In this document: one piece after another, positions 41,496-50,399 of the stretch
Layout of the letters: every line of letters begins with the position of its first letter
Position numbering within the stretch: the stretch's first letter is position 1
Source of the DNA: Bosea sp. Tri-49
GTDB lineage: Bacteria; Pseudomonadota; Alphaproteobacteria; Rhizobiales; Beijerinckiaceae
Length of the DNA: 64,000 nt
Assembly: GCF_003952665.1 (NCBI RefSeq)
Contig: NZ_CP017946.1
Location: forward strand, 2,232,001 to 2,296,000
Reading direction: 5' to 3'
Notes under the pieces: model-generated
What the model saw: only the letters and a program-made list of their open reading frames with translations
Told to the model about the DNA's origin: nothing
The model's database searches: none
Translations under genes and position numbers: made by a program

Positions 41496-41828
41496 ATGAC
41501 GCTTCGACGCATCCTTCCCGCCGCCTGCGCGCTGGCGCTGCTGCCTGTCGTGCCGGCCCTCGCGCAATCGCGCCCACCGGCGCAGATCAAGATCACCAAT
41601 GCCCGCACCGTCCCGCTGGAGTCGCTGGAGATCACGACCACGGGCGAGCAGGCCCGGCTCGTCGGCAAGCTCAGCAAGCCGCTGGCGCCCGGCAAGAGCA
41701 TCATGATCAAACTCAATAAGCCGGCTGGCTGCAGCTACTATCTGCTCGGCAAGTTCAGCGACGAGAGCGAGAGCGACAATGACGGCATCGACCTCTGCAA
41801 GGAGAAGTCGCTGCGCCTGACGGAGTAA
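41496..41828 (+). CDS. Small exported hypothetical protein
   Basis: A 110-residue periplasmic protein: signal TLRRILPAACALALLPVVPA (cleavage before QSRPP), then ITNARTVPLESLEITTTGEQ, LSKPLAPGKSIMIKLNK and two late cysteines (GCSYYLLG, DLCKEKS) that may form a disulfide. It recalls small beta-sandwich envelope proteins widespread in Hyphomicrobiales. Divergent from the kinase gene. Function unknown. Confidence 0.78.
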   Translation: MTLRRILPAACALALLPVVPALAQSRPPAQIKITNARTVPLESLEITTTGEQARLVGKLSKPLAPGKSIMIKLNKPAGCSYYLLGKFSDESESDNDGIDLCKEKSLRLTE

Positions 41829-41831
41829 GTT

Positions 41832-41972
41832 CTCTCCCTTCTCCCCTTGAGGGAGAAGGTGGCAGCGCGAAGCGCTGACGGATGAGGGAAGGACAGGCAA
41901 GCGACTAACCGCTTCACCCAGTCGTACCCGCCCTCATCCCCTGCCGGACCTTCTCCCCCGAGGGGAGAAGGA
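41832..41972. repeat. Intergenic repeat, CTCCCTTCTCCC...GGGAGAAGG type
   Basis: Contains CCCTTCTCCCCTTGAGGGAGAAGG near the left end and CCTTCTCCCCCGAGGGGAGAAGG at the right end; GCGAAGCGCTGACGGATGAGGG and CCCTCATCC pair across the element. Lies between the exported protein gene and the convergent cimA gene and could end both transcripts. Confidence 0.8.
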
Positions 41973-41976
41973 TGCT

Positions 41977-43632
41977 TTAAGCCGTCGCGCCCTCGCGCAT
42001 CAGCTTGTAGGTGATCGAGTCGACCAGCGCCTGGAACGAGGCGTCGATGATGTTGGCGCTGACGCCCACCGTGGTCCAGCGCTCGCCGGTCTCGTCAGCG
42101 GATTCGATCAGGACGCGGGTGACCGCGTCGGTGCCACCCTGGAAGACGCGGACCTTGTAGTCGACCAGCCTCAAGCCCCCGATCAGCGACTGGTAACGGC
42201 CGAGATCCTTGCGCAAGGCGAGGTCGAGCGCATTGACCGGGCCGAGCGCGCTTTCGGCGACAGAGATCAGCGATTCCTCGCCGACCTTCACCTTGACGAT
42301 CGCCTCCGAGAAGGTGACGAGCTCGCCGAGCGCATTGTAGCGGCGCTCGACATTGGCGGTGAAGCGCTCGATCTCGAAATAGGCCGGCAGCTCGCCCAGG
42401 ATGCGCTTGGCAAGCAGATAGAACGAGGCATCCGCCCCCTCGAAGGCGTAACCCTGCGCCTCCTTCTCCTTCAGCTCCTCCAGCACGCGCGAGAGCCTTG
42501 GATCGTCACGGCCGATGGTGACGCCGATGCGTTCCAGCTCGGCGACGAGGTTCGATTTGCCGCCCTGGTCGGAGACCAGCACCTTGCGGACATTGCCGAC
42601 CAGATCGGGCGCGACATGCTCGTAGGTGCGCGGATCCTTCAGCACGGCTGAGGCATGGATGCCGGCCTTAGTGGCGAAGGCGGAGGCACCGACGAAGGGT
42701 GCGTGACGGTTCGGCGCGCGGTTCAGCATCTCGTCGAGCGCGCGCGAGACATGGGTGAGCTCGCCGAGCTCGGCCTCGTCGACGCCGAGCGTGAAGCGGC
42801 GATTATAGCGCTCCTTCAGCTTGAGCGCGCCGATCAGGGTGACGAGGTTGGCGTTGCCGCAGCGCTCGCCGAGGCCGTTGAGCGTGCCCTGGATCTGGCG
42901 CACGCCGGCCTCGACGGCCGCCAGCGAATTGGCCACGGCGCAGCCGCAATCGTCATGGGCATGGATGCCGAGATTGTCGCCCGGAACGACCTTCGCCACC
43001 TCTGTGACGATCTGGCCGATCTCGTCCGGCAACGTGCCGCCATTGGTGTCGCAGAGCACGACCCAGCGGGCGCCGGCCTCATAGGCGGTGCGGGCGCAGG
43101 CCAGCGCGTAATCGGGATTGGCCTTGTAGCCGTCGAAGAAGTGCTCGCAGTCGAGCATGACCTCGCGGCCGGCTGCCTTGGCAGTGGCGACGCTGTCGCG
43201 GATACCGTCGAGATTGTCCTCGAGCGAGATCTCGAGCGCGACATGGACATGATAGTCCCAGCTCTTGGCGACGAAGACGATGGCGTCGGCCTTCGCGTCG
43301 AGCAACGCAGCGATGCCGGGGTCGTTGGAAGCCGAGCGCCCTGCCCGCTTGGTCATGCCGAAGGCGGCGAACTTCGCCCGCTTCGTCGGCTTTTCCGCGA
43401 AGAAGGCGGTGTCGAGCGGGTTGGCGCCGGGATAGCCGCCCTCGACATAGTCGATCCCGAGCTTGTCGAGCATCGCCGCCACCGCACGCTTGTCGTCGAT
43501 CGAGAAGTCGACGCCGGTGGTCTGGGCGCCATCGCGCAGCGTCGTGTCGAAGAGGTGGACGCGGGCGAGCGTCGCGTCGCCGCCTTTGCGCGGCGCAGCC
43601 TCGGCCAGCGTGGCTTGTGCCGCGACGCTCAT
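41977..43632 (-). CDS. cimA: Citramalate synthase
   Basis: A 551-residue enzyme of the isopropylmalate synthase superfamily. Catalytic start LFDTTLRDGAQTTGVDFS (D29, R33), FSIDDKR, YVEGGYPGANPLD, metal ligands HAHDDCG, and TLNGLGERCGNANL. The C-terminal ~150 residues are the LeuA allosteric dimer domain (LIGGLRLVDYKVRVFQGGTD, STR-like VLIESADETG, TVGVSANIIDASFQALVDS). It condenses acetyl-CoA and pyruvate to (R)-citramalate for isoleucine synthesis. Length and the GGYPGANP motif separate it from LeuA and homocitrate synthase. A 39-codon ORF overlaps its start. Confidence 0.93.
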   Translation of the reverse strand: MSVAAQATLAEAAPRKGGDATLARVHLFDTTLRDGAQTTGVDFSIDDKRAVAAMLDKLGIDYVEGGYPGANPLDTAFFAEKPTKRAKFAAFGMTKRAGRSASNDPGIAALLDAKADAIVFVAKSWDYHVHVALEISLEDNLDGIRDSVATAKAAGREVMLDCEHFFDGYKANPDYALACARTAYEAGARWVVLCDTNGGTLPDEIGQIVTEVAKVVPGDNLGIHAHDDCGCAVANSLAAVEAGVRQIQGTLNGLGERCGNANLVTLIGALKLKERYNRRFTLGVDEAELGELTHVSRALDEMLNRAPNRHAPFVGASAFATKAGIHASAVLKDPRTYEHVAPDLVGNVRKVLVSDQGGKSNLVAELERIGVTIGRDDPRLSRVLEELKEKEAQGYAFEGADASFYLLAKRILGELPAYFEIERFTANVERRYNALGELVTFSEAIVKVKVGEESLISVAESALGPVNALDLALRKDLGRYQSLIGGLRLVDYKVRVFQGGTDAVTRVLIESADETGERWTTVGVSANIIDASFQALVDSITYKLMREGATA

Positions 43633-43748
43633 CGCCTCACCCGCAGCCGGTAACGCAACACCTTCGGCATCACCATGGCGAGCATGACGAGCTTCATCGC
43701 GATCGAGAGCGAACCACGCTTGCGGATCTTCGGGGTCTGGGTGGTCAT
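43629..43748 (-). CDS. Small basic-hydrophobic peptide coupled to cimA
   Basis: A 39-residue ORF, too short for standard tracks: a basic start (TTQTPKIRKRGSLSIA), a hydrophobic Met/Leu/Val stretch (MKLVMLAMVMPKVL) and an Arg-rich end (RYRLRVRR). Its TGA overlaps the cimA ATG (ATGA), implying translational coupling, and AAAGAAG lies ~9 nt upstream of its start. It could be a leader peptide or a small membrane-associated protein; the Met-rich hydrophobic core argues against a His/Leu-type attenuator. Confidence 0.5.
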   Translation of the reverse strand: MTTQTPKIRKRGSLSIAMKLVMLAMVMPKVLRYRLRVRR

Positions 43749-43829
43749 TGTTGTTGTTCTTCTTTCAACGGGCTGAGGCAACGCCGCGACACGGCGACAG
43801 GTTCAAGGCTTTTGCTGGGAGATGAAGCG

Positions 43830-45299
43830 TCACCGCTGCACCTCCCAGCTCGTAATCAGCTCGCCGGTGGCCGGGTCCTTGCCGTCCATGAGCACGATGC
43901 CCATCGCGACGAGCTCATCGCGAAGGCGATCGGATTCGGCGAAATTCTTCGCCTTTCGGGCAACCAGGCGGGCGGCGATCGACGCTTCGACCTTTGCCCG
44001 CAGGGCATCATCGATCTCGGCCACGGCCACCTGCGGCAGGGCGATGCCGAGCAAGGCAAGGCTCGCCTTCAGGCTGGCATAATCCCCAGCCTTGCGCAGG
44101 GCGTGCAGCTCGGCGAGCAGTTGCGAGGTGTTGAGATCGTCCGCCAGCGCTTCGATCACCGCGGCAGGGACTTGCCCGGCCTCGGCATCTCCTGCAGCCG
44201 CAGCCCAATCCGCCAGCGTCCTCTCCGCCTCCTCCAGCGCCTTCACCGTCCAGTCGATCGGCTGGCGGTAATGCGTCTTTAGCATGGCAAGGCGCAGCAC
44301 CTCGCCGGGCCATGTCCGCCCGCCGAAGGTGTCGGTCGCCAGCAGCTCGTTGATGGTGACGAAGTTGCCGAGAGACTTCGACATCTTCTCGCCTTCGACC
44401 TGCAGGAAGCCATTGTGCATCCAGTAGTTCGCCATGCGCGGCGCTCCGCCGGCCGCGCCGAAGGCGCAGCAGCTCTGGGCCAGCTCGTTCTCGTGATGCG
44501 GGAAGACGAGATCGATGCCGCCGCCATGGATGTCGAAGACGTTCCTGGCGGGATCGTCACATTGCAGGCCGCCACCGAAGGGCTCGAGCAGCGTCTTCAT
44601 CGACATGGCCGAGCATTCGATGTGCCAGCCGGGCCGGCCGGGCGTGGCAATGCCGGCCGGCGACGGCCAGCCCGGGTCGATGCCGGCGCGGCTCGGCTTC
44701 CACAGCACGAAATCCATCGGATCGCGCTTGTAAGGGGCGACGTCGACGCGAGCGCCGGCGACCATCTCGTCGAGCGAGCGGCGGGCGAGCGAGCCGTAGC
44801 GCGGTGCGTCTTTCAGGCCGGCAACCGCCGGCACGTGGAAGAGCACGTGCTCCTCGGCGACATAGGCAACGCCGCGGGCGATGAGGCGCTCGATGATCGC
44901 CTTCATCTCCTCGATATGGCCGGTGGCGCGCGGCTCGTCGTCGGGGCGCAGATTGCCGAGCGCATCGACATCGGCATGGAACTGCGCCGTCGTCGTCTGC
45001 GTGACCTTCGCGATCGCCTCGTTCAGCGGCAGATCGGGATAGTCGCGCGCCGCGCGGGCGTTGATCTTGTCGTCGACGTCGGTGAGGTTGCGGGCATAGC
45101 GGACGTGGGCCTCGCCATAGAGATGCCGCAGCAGCCGATAGAGCACGTCGAAGACGATGACCGGCCGGGCATTGCCGATATGGGCGTAGTCGTAGACCGT
45201 CGGGCCGCAGACATACATGCGCACGTTTTGGGGATCGACGGGGGTGAAGACCTCCTTCGTCCGCGTCAGCGTATTGTAGAGCCTGAGGGTCGGCTGCAT
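43830..45299 (-). CDS. cysS: Cysteinyl-tRNA synthetase
   Basis: A 489-residue class I synthetase. [20 protein letters not shown] carries Zn ligand C31 and the HIGN motif (residues 40-43). The other Zn ligands come later ([20 protein letters not shown]), and [10 protein letters not shown] is the KMSKS loop. It attaches Cys to tRNA-Cys. ATG 45299 chosen; the upstream extension to 45329 has no site. Standard bacterial length. Confidence 0.97.
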   Translation of the reverse strand: MQPTLRLYNTLTRTKEVFTPVDPQNVRMYVCGPTVYDYAHIGNARPVIVFDVLYRLLRHLYGEAHVRYARNLTDVDDKINARAARDYPDLPLNEAIAKVTQTTTAQFHADVDALGNLRPDDEPRATGHIEEMKAIIERLIARGVAYVAEEHVLFHVPAVAGLKDAPRYGSLARRSLDEMVAGARVDVAPYKRDPMDFVLWKPSRAGIDPGWPSPAGIATPGRPGWHIECSAMSMKTLLEPFGGGLQCDDPARNVFDIHGGGIDLVFPHHENELAQSCCAFGAAGGAPRMANYWMHNGFLQVEGEKMSKSLGNFVTINELLATDTFGGRTWPGEVLRLAMLKTHYRQPIDWTVKALEEAERTLADWAAAAGDAEAGQVPAAVIEALADDLNTSQLLAELHALRKAGDYASLKASLALLGIALPQVAVAEIDDALRAKVEASIAARLVARKAKNFAESDRLRDELVAMGIVLMDGKDPATGELITSWEVQR

Positions 45300-45680
45300 C
45301 GAAGCGGTATCCTGACGAAAAGGCGACAAAAACGGCTTATCCTGGCCGCTGGCCGGGGCGCTGTCTGTCTTTTCGTTGGGACGAGGACGTGAGCAGCCGG
45401 CCAGCGAAAGCTAGCGGCAAATAATGCAAATAATGGCGAGGGCTCGCGTCATCCAGCCGTGATGCCTGTCATGTGCGCTTACGTCAAGTGGCAGCTGCGC
45501 AACGCTCGCGCCCCATCGCCCTGCCTTCCCGCGATTTCAGCTCTCGCCGCCGCAATGCCGCCACAAGCGCCCGGCGGTTTGCGCGCAACCAAGATTGCCG
45601 TGGTTCACGCAGTCTTAACCATTTGGAACCAGTTTGACATGTCGAAGGTTCAGCCCCGGTCGGGTCTCAGGGACAGTATC
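45300..45680. other. Intergenic stretch between cysS and a small exported gene
   Basis: About 380 bases between divergent genes. It should carry the cysS promoter and that of the exported protein at 45681. An in-frame extension to 45459 exists for the latter but lacks gene-like content. I see nothing else. Confidence 0.5.
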
Positions 45681-46010
45681 ATGCGCCGCGCCGTTGCTCT
45701 GGTCGGGCTCTTCGGAATCCTCGGCGCCGGAATGTCGCTCGCGCTGCTGCCGGCTACCGGCACCGTTGCCGCCCCCAAGGCCGAGCGCACCTATCTGATC
45801 CCGGCCGGAGACGGCTACGGCGTCGCCGACTGCATCGCCAGCAAATCCGAATGCGGCCAGATCGTCGCCGACGCCTGGTGCGAATCGCAAGGCCACCGCG
45901 TCGCCACCGCCTATGGCCTCGCCGCGCCGGAAGATTTCACCGGCTCGACCCCGCGCCAGGCCAGCGCAGCTCCTGCCGAACAGCCGCTCGCCATCACCTG
46001 CGGGGGCTAA
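45681..46010 (+). CDS. Small exported hypothetical protein
   Basis: A 109-residue protein with a signal or anchor segment (RRAVALVGLFGILGAGMSLALLPATGTVAA). The mature part has YLIPAGDGYGVADCIASKSE, then CGQIVADAWCESQGHRVATA and a final TCGG; four cysteines likely pair. The pattern D-C...C-x-x-(V)-A-x-x-WC-x-x-x-GH is found in small rhizobial periplasmic proteins. AGGGAC lies 7 nt before ATG 45681. Function unknown. Confidence 0.75.
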   Translation: MRRAVALVGLFGILGAGMSLALLPATGTVAAPKAERTYLIPAGDGYGVADCIASKSECGQIVADAWCESQGHRVATAYGLAAPEDFTGSTPRQASAAPAEQPLAITCGG

Positions 46011-46099
46011 TCCCGACGGGCGAGTTTTCCCCGGATCGACGCAAGCCGTATCGTTAGCAGCCGCGGATCGTCCTCGGCTGCATCGAGGATCGTCGGCTC

Positions 46100-46435
46100 A
46101 TGCTCCGCTCAGCGCTCGCCGCCGCCTTCGTCTTGACGACACTCCTGCCGGCCAATGCCTTCGAGGGCCGCTATCGAACGCTCGGCGGCAGCATGACGAT
46201 CCGCCCGGCAGGCGCCGGCGTGCTCAAGGTCGATATCGAAATAGGCAGCAGGAGCTGCGTCGGCGTCATTTCGGCACGCGGCCGCTCCCAGGGCGACCGG
46301 CTCGTGGCCGAAGCCCAGGAATACGACGACGTCTGCCGCCTGGACATTCGTCGCCGGGGCCGCGTCCTCACGATAACGGAAAGCGGCAACTGCGCTCATT
46401 TCCACGGCGCGAACTGCAATTATACCGGCAGCTAA
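46100..46435 (+). CDS. Small exported hypothetical protein
   Basis: A 111-residue protein. Signal LRSALAAAFVLTTLLPANA (cleavage before FEG), then FEGRYRTLGGSMTIRPAGAG and a beta-rich domain with C-pairs (RSCVGVIS, DDVCRLDI, NCAHFHGANC). It reads like a small lipocalin- or MliC-like periplasmic barrel, but no family motif is certain. Lies 89 bp behind a co-oriented small exported protein gene. Confidence 0.72.
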   Translation: MLRSALAAAFVLTTLLPANAFEGRYRTLGGSMTIRPAGAGVLKVDIEIGSRSCVGVISARGRSQGDRLVAEAQEYDDVCRLDIRRRGRVLTITESGNCAHFHGANCNYTGS

Positions 46436-46468
46436 ACGCCCCGCTAGAAAACGCGGTCGGATTGCGCC

Positions 46469-46984
46469 TTACTTCACCCATTCAGAGCATTTCGGCACAT
46501 CGCCCATGCCGCCCCAGGGCATGATCGGCACGCTCGAGGTCGAGTTCTGCGGCGAACCGTCGATCAGCTTGTCGGTGTAGACCATGTAGATCAGGACGTT
46601 GCGCTTGGTGTCGCAGCCGCGCACGATCTGCATCTTCTTCCAGATCAGCGAGCGGCGCTCGCGGAAGACGACGTCGCCCTGCGAGAACTTCTCCTTGATC
46701 TTCACCGGGCCGATCTGGCGGCAGGCGAGCGAGACCTCGGAGACTTCCTCGGCGACGCCGAACATACCGGAGACGCCGCCCTTCTCGGGCACGGTGTAAT
46801 GGCAGGCGACGCCCTCGACGACCGGGTCGTCGACGCCGTAGACGGCGAGCTTGTCGTCCGGGGTCAGCATCTTCCAGACCGTCGATTTCCTGAAGATCAG
46901 GTCCTCCTGCGCCGCAGCCGGCGCAGCGACGCCAGCGAGCGCGAGAACAGCCGAGACGGCGAGAAGGCAACGACGAAAGCTCAT
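46469..46984 (-). CDS. creA: CreA family protein
   Basis: A 171-residue exported protein: signal SFRRCLLAVSAVLALAGVAA...AAAQ, then EDLIFRKSTVWKMLTPDDKL, VVEGVACHYTVPEKGG, ACRQIGPVKIKEKFSQGD, and VRGCDTKRNVLIYMVYTDKL, all family hallmarks. CreA has no settled function; it is a periplasmic protein of unknown role found next to diverse genes. GGGAG precedes ATG 46984. Confidence 0.94.
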   Translation of the reverse strand: MSFRRCLLAVSAVLALAGVAAPAAAQEDLIFRKSTVWKMLTPDDKLAVYGVDDPVVEGVACHYTVPEKGGVSGMFGVAEEVSEVSLACRQIGPVKIKEKFSQGDVVFRERRSLIWKKMQIVRGCDTKRNVLIYMVYTDKLIDGSPQNSTSSVPIMPWGGMGDVPKCSEWVK

Positions 46985-47097
46985 CCAAATTCTCCCAGAG
47001 CATTCCCGCAGAGGGGCCGGCAGGATATGGGATTGCGCGCTGTCACGCACCAGTGCAGGCACGAGCAATCTTCCAACGATACGACAGAGCGACGACC

Positions 47098-47631
47098 ATG
47101 CTGCCGCAGCTGGAAACCGAGCGACTCCTCCTGAAGCCGCGCTCCGAGGCCGATCTCGACTTCGTCGCCGCGCTCAATGCCGATCCGGAGGTGATGCGCT
47201 ACATCGCGGCAGCCGGCGATCCGGCGATGGGCCGCGAGGGCGTCGCAGCGCGCAGCTTCCTGCATGTCGGCCGCGGACTCGGCTACTGGACCGTGTTCGC
47301 CCGGACCGACGAAAGCGAGCCGCTCGGCTATGTCGGGCTCATTCCGGATGGCGACGATCCGGAGCAGGCCCAGATCAGCTATCGTTTCGCCGCCCGGCAT
47401 TGGGGACAGGGCTTCGCCCGGCAGGCAGTGGAGCGGCTGCTCCGCTACGGCTTCGAGATGCTCGAGCTGCCGGAGGCCCTCATCATCACGCATCCGCAGA
47501 ACGCAGCATCGTTGCAGCTGGCGGCACGGCTCGGCTTCGAATCGGCGCCGAGCGAGACCGAGATTCTGATCGGCGCAACACCGGTACCCGCGGTCCGCTT
47601 CCGCCTCCGGCGCGTTTACATCGCGGCCTGA
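47098..47631 (+). CDS. GNAT family N-acetyltransferase (RimJ/RimL-like)
   Basis: A 177-residue acetyltransferase. The start ETERLLLKPRSEADLDFVAA is typical of the RimJ/RimL group; GYVGLIPDGDDPEQAQISYR and the acetyl-CoA loop RHWGQGFARQAVERLLRYGF (Q/R-x-x-G-x-A/G) follow, then ITHPQNAASLQLAARLGFES. It likely acetylates a protein N-terminus or a small amine; the target is unknown. ATG 47098 chosen over an extension to 47053. Confidence 0.9.
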   Translation: MLPQLETERLLLKPRSEADLDFVAALNADPEVMRYIAAAGDPAMGREGVAARSFLHVGRGLGYWTVFARTDESEPLGYVGLIPDGDDPEQAQISYRFAARHWGQGFARQAVERLLRYGFEMLELPEALIITHPQNAASLQLAARLGFESAPSETEILIGATPVPAVRFRLRRVYIAA

Positions 47632-47637
47632 CGATTG

Positions 47638-48030
47638 TTAGCGCCGGTCGGCGCCGTAGCTGTCGAGCGTCGCCGTGCGACGGGCGATGAGCTCTGCGCG
47701 GCAGCTCGGGAAGTGCAGCACCTGCCCTTCCCGGCCGAAATCGCCATTGGCGTAGAACTGGCAAGCCTTGTCCTTGAAGGCGTTCCAGGCGCGCTGCTCC
47801 TCGAGCAGGTCCTTCTTCGTCGCCGGCTCGCTCGCCGCATAGAGACGCTTCCAGGCCGCATTGAGCCTGGCGTCCTCGCGCGCAACCCATGCCCCGCCGC
47901 AGGCGGCCCAGGCAGAATTGGTGCCGTCCGATGTGTCGATGCAGCGCTTATAGGCTTCGTCAGCCGCCGCCGGCACGACCAGCGCACCGAAGACGCCCGC
48001 AACCAGCAAGGCGCGCGCAAATCCGCGCAT
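47638..48030 (-). CDS. LprI / DUF1311 family exported protein
   Basis: A 130-residue protein with signal RGFARALLVAGVFGALVVPA and a lysozyme-inhibitor LprI-type (DUF1311) core: CIDTSDGTNSAWAACGGAW, REDARLNAAWKRLY, LLEEQRAWNAFKDKACQFYA and SCRAELIARRTATLD. LprI of Mycobacterium inhibits lysozyme (established for that member). Four cysteines fit two disulfides. It follows a membrane protein gene with a 2-nt gap and is likely co-transcribed. Confidence 0.9.
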   Translation of the reverse strand: MRGFARALLVAGVFGALVVPAAADEAYKRCIDTSDGTNSAWAACGGAWVAREDARLNAAWKRLYAASEPATKKDLLEEQRAWNAFKDKACQFYANGDFGREGQVLHFPSCRAELIARRTATLDSYGADRR

Positions 48031-48032
48031 GC

Positions 48033-48575
48033 TCAGGCGGCGATCGGCTTGAAGGCGAGATAATAGGCCGCGATCGCGCCGACGAAGCCGAGCCCGGTCA
48101 GCACGAGCTTCAGCCGGGTGAAGCCGCTGGCGAAAGCGACCGTGCCATCCTCGACCTTCGGGTAGCGATCGAGCAGGCGGGCGATGGCGAGGTTCTCGGC
48201 GACGTCGCATAGCCCGCCGAAGAGCCAGCCGCCGCCGCACAGAGCCGCCACCCACCAGGGATAGCCGCGCATCGAGAGACCGACGACGATCAGCGCGCCG
48301 ACGACCGTATAGACCAGCGCGAAGGCGAGATCGGCCGGCAGCAGCTTGTTGCGGTAGATCGCCCGGCGCTCGGGCCCGTAGAGCGAGAAGAGCTTCTCGA
48401 CGTCTTCCTTGGTAAAGCCGTTGAAATCGCTCTCCAGCGCCCGGTCGACGCGCAGGCTGCGCGCCCAGAGCCAGGACAGGAGCAGCGTCAGCACCACCAG
48501 CGCCGGCCCCCAGAAGAAGAAGCCGAGCGGGATCAGGGTGGGGTAGAAGGTCGGCAGATCTTCCATCAGGCTCAC
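48033..48575 (-). CDS. Hypothetical integral membrane protein
   Basis: A 180-residue protein with four hydrophobic segments (LIPLGFFFWGPALVVLTLLL, FALVYTVVGALIVVGLSM, YPWWVAALCGGGWLFGGLCD, LVLTGLGFVGAIAAYYLAF) and a soluble loop with EKLFSLYGPERRAIYRNKLL. A conserved-looking D-V-A-E-N in segment 3/4 recalls small alphaproteobacterial membrane proteins. GTG 48575 is taken; ATG 48566 is possible. Its downstream partner is the LprI-like gene. Function unknown. Confidence 0.72.
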   Translation of the reverse strand: MSLMEDLPTFYPTLIPLGFFFWGPALVVLTLLLSWLWARSLRVDRALESDFNGFTKEDVEKLFSLYGPERRAIYRNKLLPADLAFALVYTVVGALIVVGLSMRGYPWWVAALCGGGWLFGGLCDVAENLAIARLLDRYPKVEDGTVAFASGFTRLKLVLTGLGFVGAIAAYYLAFKPIAA

Positions 48576-48600
48576 GGCTCCAGGGCGTCGTGAGGCGAGC

Positions 48601-48822
48601 CTACCTCGCCTCGTGCGCCAGCGCCACGGCCTCGCGCAGGACCCGCGCGTCGCCGATATGATTGGCGAGGATCAGGACGAGGCGAGCATTGAGCGCAGCG
48701 CTCCCGCGCTCATCGAGATCGCGATGCGCCTGGGCGAGCAGGCGGAAGGCGGAATCGGGATCGGCAAAGCGCGCTTCGCGGGCGAGCTCACTCGCGGGGG
48801 TCGTGGCAACTGCAGCATTCAT
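48601..48822 (-). CDS. DUF2783 protein
   Basis: A 73-residue helical protein of the DUF2783 family (RLLAQAHRDLDERGSAALNA, RLVLILANHIGDARVLREAV). This family is usually found behind an FAD-dependent aromatic monooxygenase, as here (ATGA overlap with 48819), and may stabilise or partner it; no activity is established. Confidence 0.85.
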   Translation of the reverse strand: MNAAVATTPASELAREARFADPDSAFRLLAQAHRDLDERGSAALNARLVLILANHIGDARVLREAVALAHEAR

Positions 48823-50387
48823 CCCCTGCCCTCCATCCGCGCGATCGCAACCTCGATCGCCGCGCGCTCGGGTTTCAGGAAGCGTGCCGCGACATGCCCG
48901 TCCGGCCGCAGCAGCACGGCTGCGCCGCCCTCCAGAGCATAGCGCTGGCGCAAGGTGCTATCGCCGGCGGCTGGCTCGATCGCAAGCACGCCGACCGGCG
49001 CAATCCTTGCCGCGCCTTCACCGAGCAGGATCGCCTGCCCCGCCGCGAAAGCCTCGCTGAGCCAAGCGCAAGAGACGCCGGCAACGGGAGCATCGAGGAA
49101 GGGCGCGCCGGGCGGCAGGTTGCCCTCCCCACCGTCGTCCTCGGTCGATAGCGGCGAACCGGCATAGGCTGAAGGCACGGAGAGCCGGCCGGAATTGACG
49201 AAGCGCTTGGCGAAGCCGGTCAGCGGCGCCAGCGACAGGGCCGCCTCGCGCAAGAGGCGCTCGCCCGGCGAGCGCGGCGCGATGAAGTCGGTCGCCCGTG
49301 TCGAATTCAGGATGTTCTCGTCGGCTGCGGCGAGGCGCTCGCTGTCATAGCTTGCGAGCAGCAAGGCCGGGCTCCTGCCCTGCAACACCAACGCCAGCTT
49401 CCAGCCGAGATTGTCGGCGTCCTGAATGCCGGAATTGGCACCGCGCGCACCGAAGGGCGAGACCTGATGGGCGGCGTCGCCGGCAAAGACGACGCGGCCA
49501 TGCAGGAAGCGGTCGAGCCGGCGGCATTGGAAGCGGTAGACCGAGACCCATTCCAGCGAGAAATCGGCATGGCCGAGCATGCGCTCGATCCGGGGCCGCA
49601 CGATCTCCGGCCGCTTCTCATGGTCCGGATCGGCATCTGGCCCGAGTTGCAGGTCGATGCGCCAGATATCGTCCGGCTGCTTGTGCAGCAGCGCTGACTG
49701 GCCGGAATGGAAGGGCGGATCGAACCAGAACCAGCGCTCGGTCGGGAACGGCGCGGTCATCTTCACATCGGCGATGAGGAAGCGGTCCTCGAAGGCCTCG
49801 CCGCGGAACTCCAGTCCGAGCAGGCCGCGCGTCGGCGAGCGGGCGCCATCGCAAGCGATGAGCCAGTCGGCCTCAAGCGCATAGTCTCCTTCTGGCGTCG
49901 CGATCGTCAGCCTGGCGCCGTCCTCGCGGTTTTCCAGGCCGGCCAGCCGGTTGCTCCAGCGCAGATCGACCAGCGGCTCGGCAAGCACGGCCTCGACCAG
50001 CGCCGCCTCGACATAGAATTGCTGGAGATTGATGAAGGCCGGCTGCTTGTGATCGCCCTCGGGCAGGAGGTCGAACGCGTAGAGCTCAGTGTCGCCGCGA
50101 AAGACCCTGCCCTTCTGCCAGGTGACGCCCTTTGCGACCATCGCCTCGGCGAGCCCGAGCCGGTCGAAGATTTCGAGCGTGCGCTTGGCGAAGCAGATGG
50201 CGCGCGAGCCCTCGCCAATCCGGTCGGCATCGTCAATCAGCACAACCGGAACTTGCCGGCGCGCCAGATCGAGCGCCAGCGTCAGCCCGACCGGGCCGGC
50301 GCCGACGATGACCACCGGGTGCCGGGCGCGCGACGCCGCATCCTGGTCCGGGCTGCGACGATAGGCGAACTGGCGAAAGGGCTGCAT
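48819..50387 (-). CDS. FAD-dependent aromatic monooxygenase (MhpA-like)
   Basis: A 522-residue class A flavoprotein monooxygenase. The FAD site VVIVGAGPVGLTLALDLARR (residues 25-44) is followed by a second FAD contact WLIACDGARSPTRGLLGLEF and the GD motif GRVVFAGDAAHQVSPFGARG. The C-terminal region lacks a reductase domain. It resembles 3-(3-hydroxyphenyl)propionate hydroxylases and pentachlorophenol monooxygenases. Placed in a cluster with fumarylacetoacetate hydrolase and MBL-fold genes, it may hydroxylate a phenolic acid that feeds homogentisate (inference). Its stop overlaps the DUF2783 start. Confidence 0.88.
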   Translation of the reverse strand: MQPFRQFAYRRSPDQDAASRARHPVVIVGAGPVGLTLALDLARRQVPVVLIDDADRIGEGSRAICFAKRTLEIFDRLGLAEAMVAKGVTWQKGRVFRGDTELYAFDLLPEGDHKQPAFINLQQFYVEAALVEAVLAEPLVDLRWSNRLAGLENREDGARLTIATPEGDYALEADWLIACDGARSPTRGLLGLEFRGEAFEDRFLIADVKMTAPFPTERWFWFDPPFHSGQSALLHKQPDDIWRIDLQLGPDADPDHEKRPEIVRPRIERMLGHADFSLEWVSVYRFQCRRLDRFLHGRVVFAGDAAHQVSPFGARGANSGIQDADNLGWKLALVLQGRSPALLLASYDSERLAAADENILNSTRATDFIAPRSPGERLLREAALSLAPLTGFAKRFVNSGRLSVPSAYAGSPLSTEDDGGEGNLPPGAPFLDAPVAGVSCAWLSEAFAAGQAILLGEGAARIAPVGVLAIEPAAGDSTLRQRYALEGGAAVLLRPDGHVAARFLKPERAAIEVAIARMEGRG

Positions 50388-50399
50388 GCGGCGATGCCT

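Noticed and set aside
43700..43829. Amino-acid attenuator upstream of cimA
   Set aside because: The small ORF has no run of Ile, Leu or Val regulatory codons and no clear terminator/antiterminator pair; coupling is the simpler reading.
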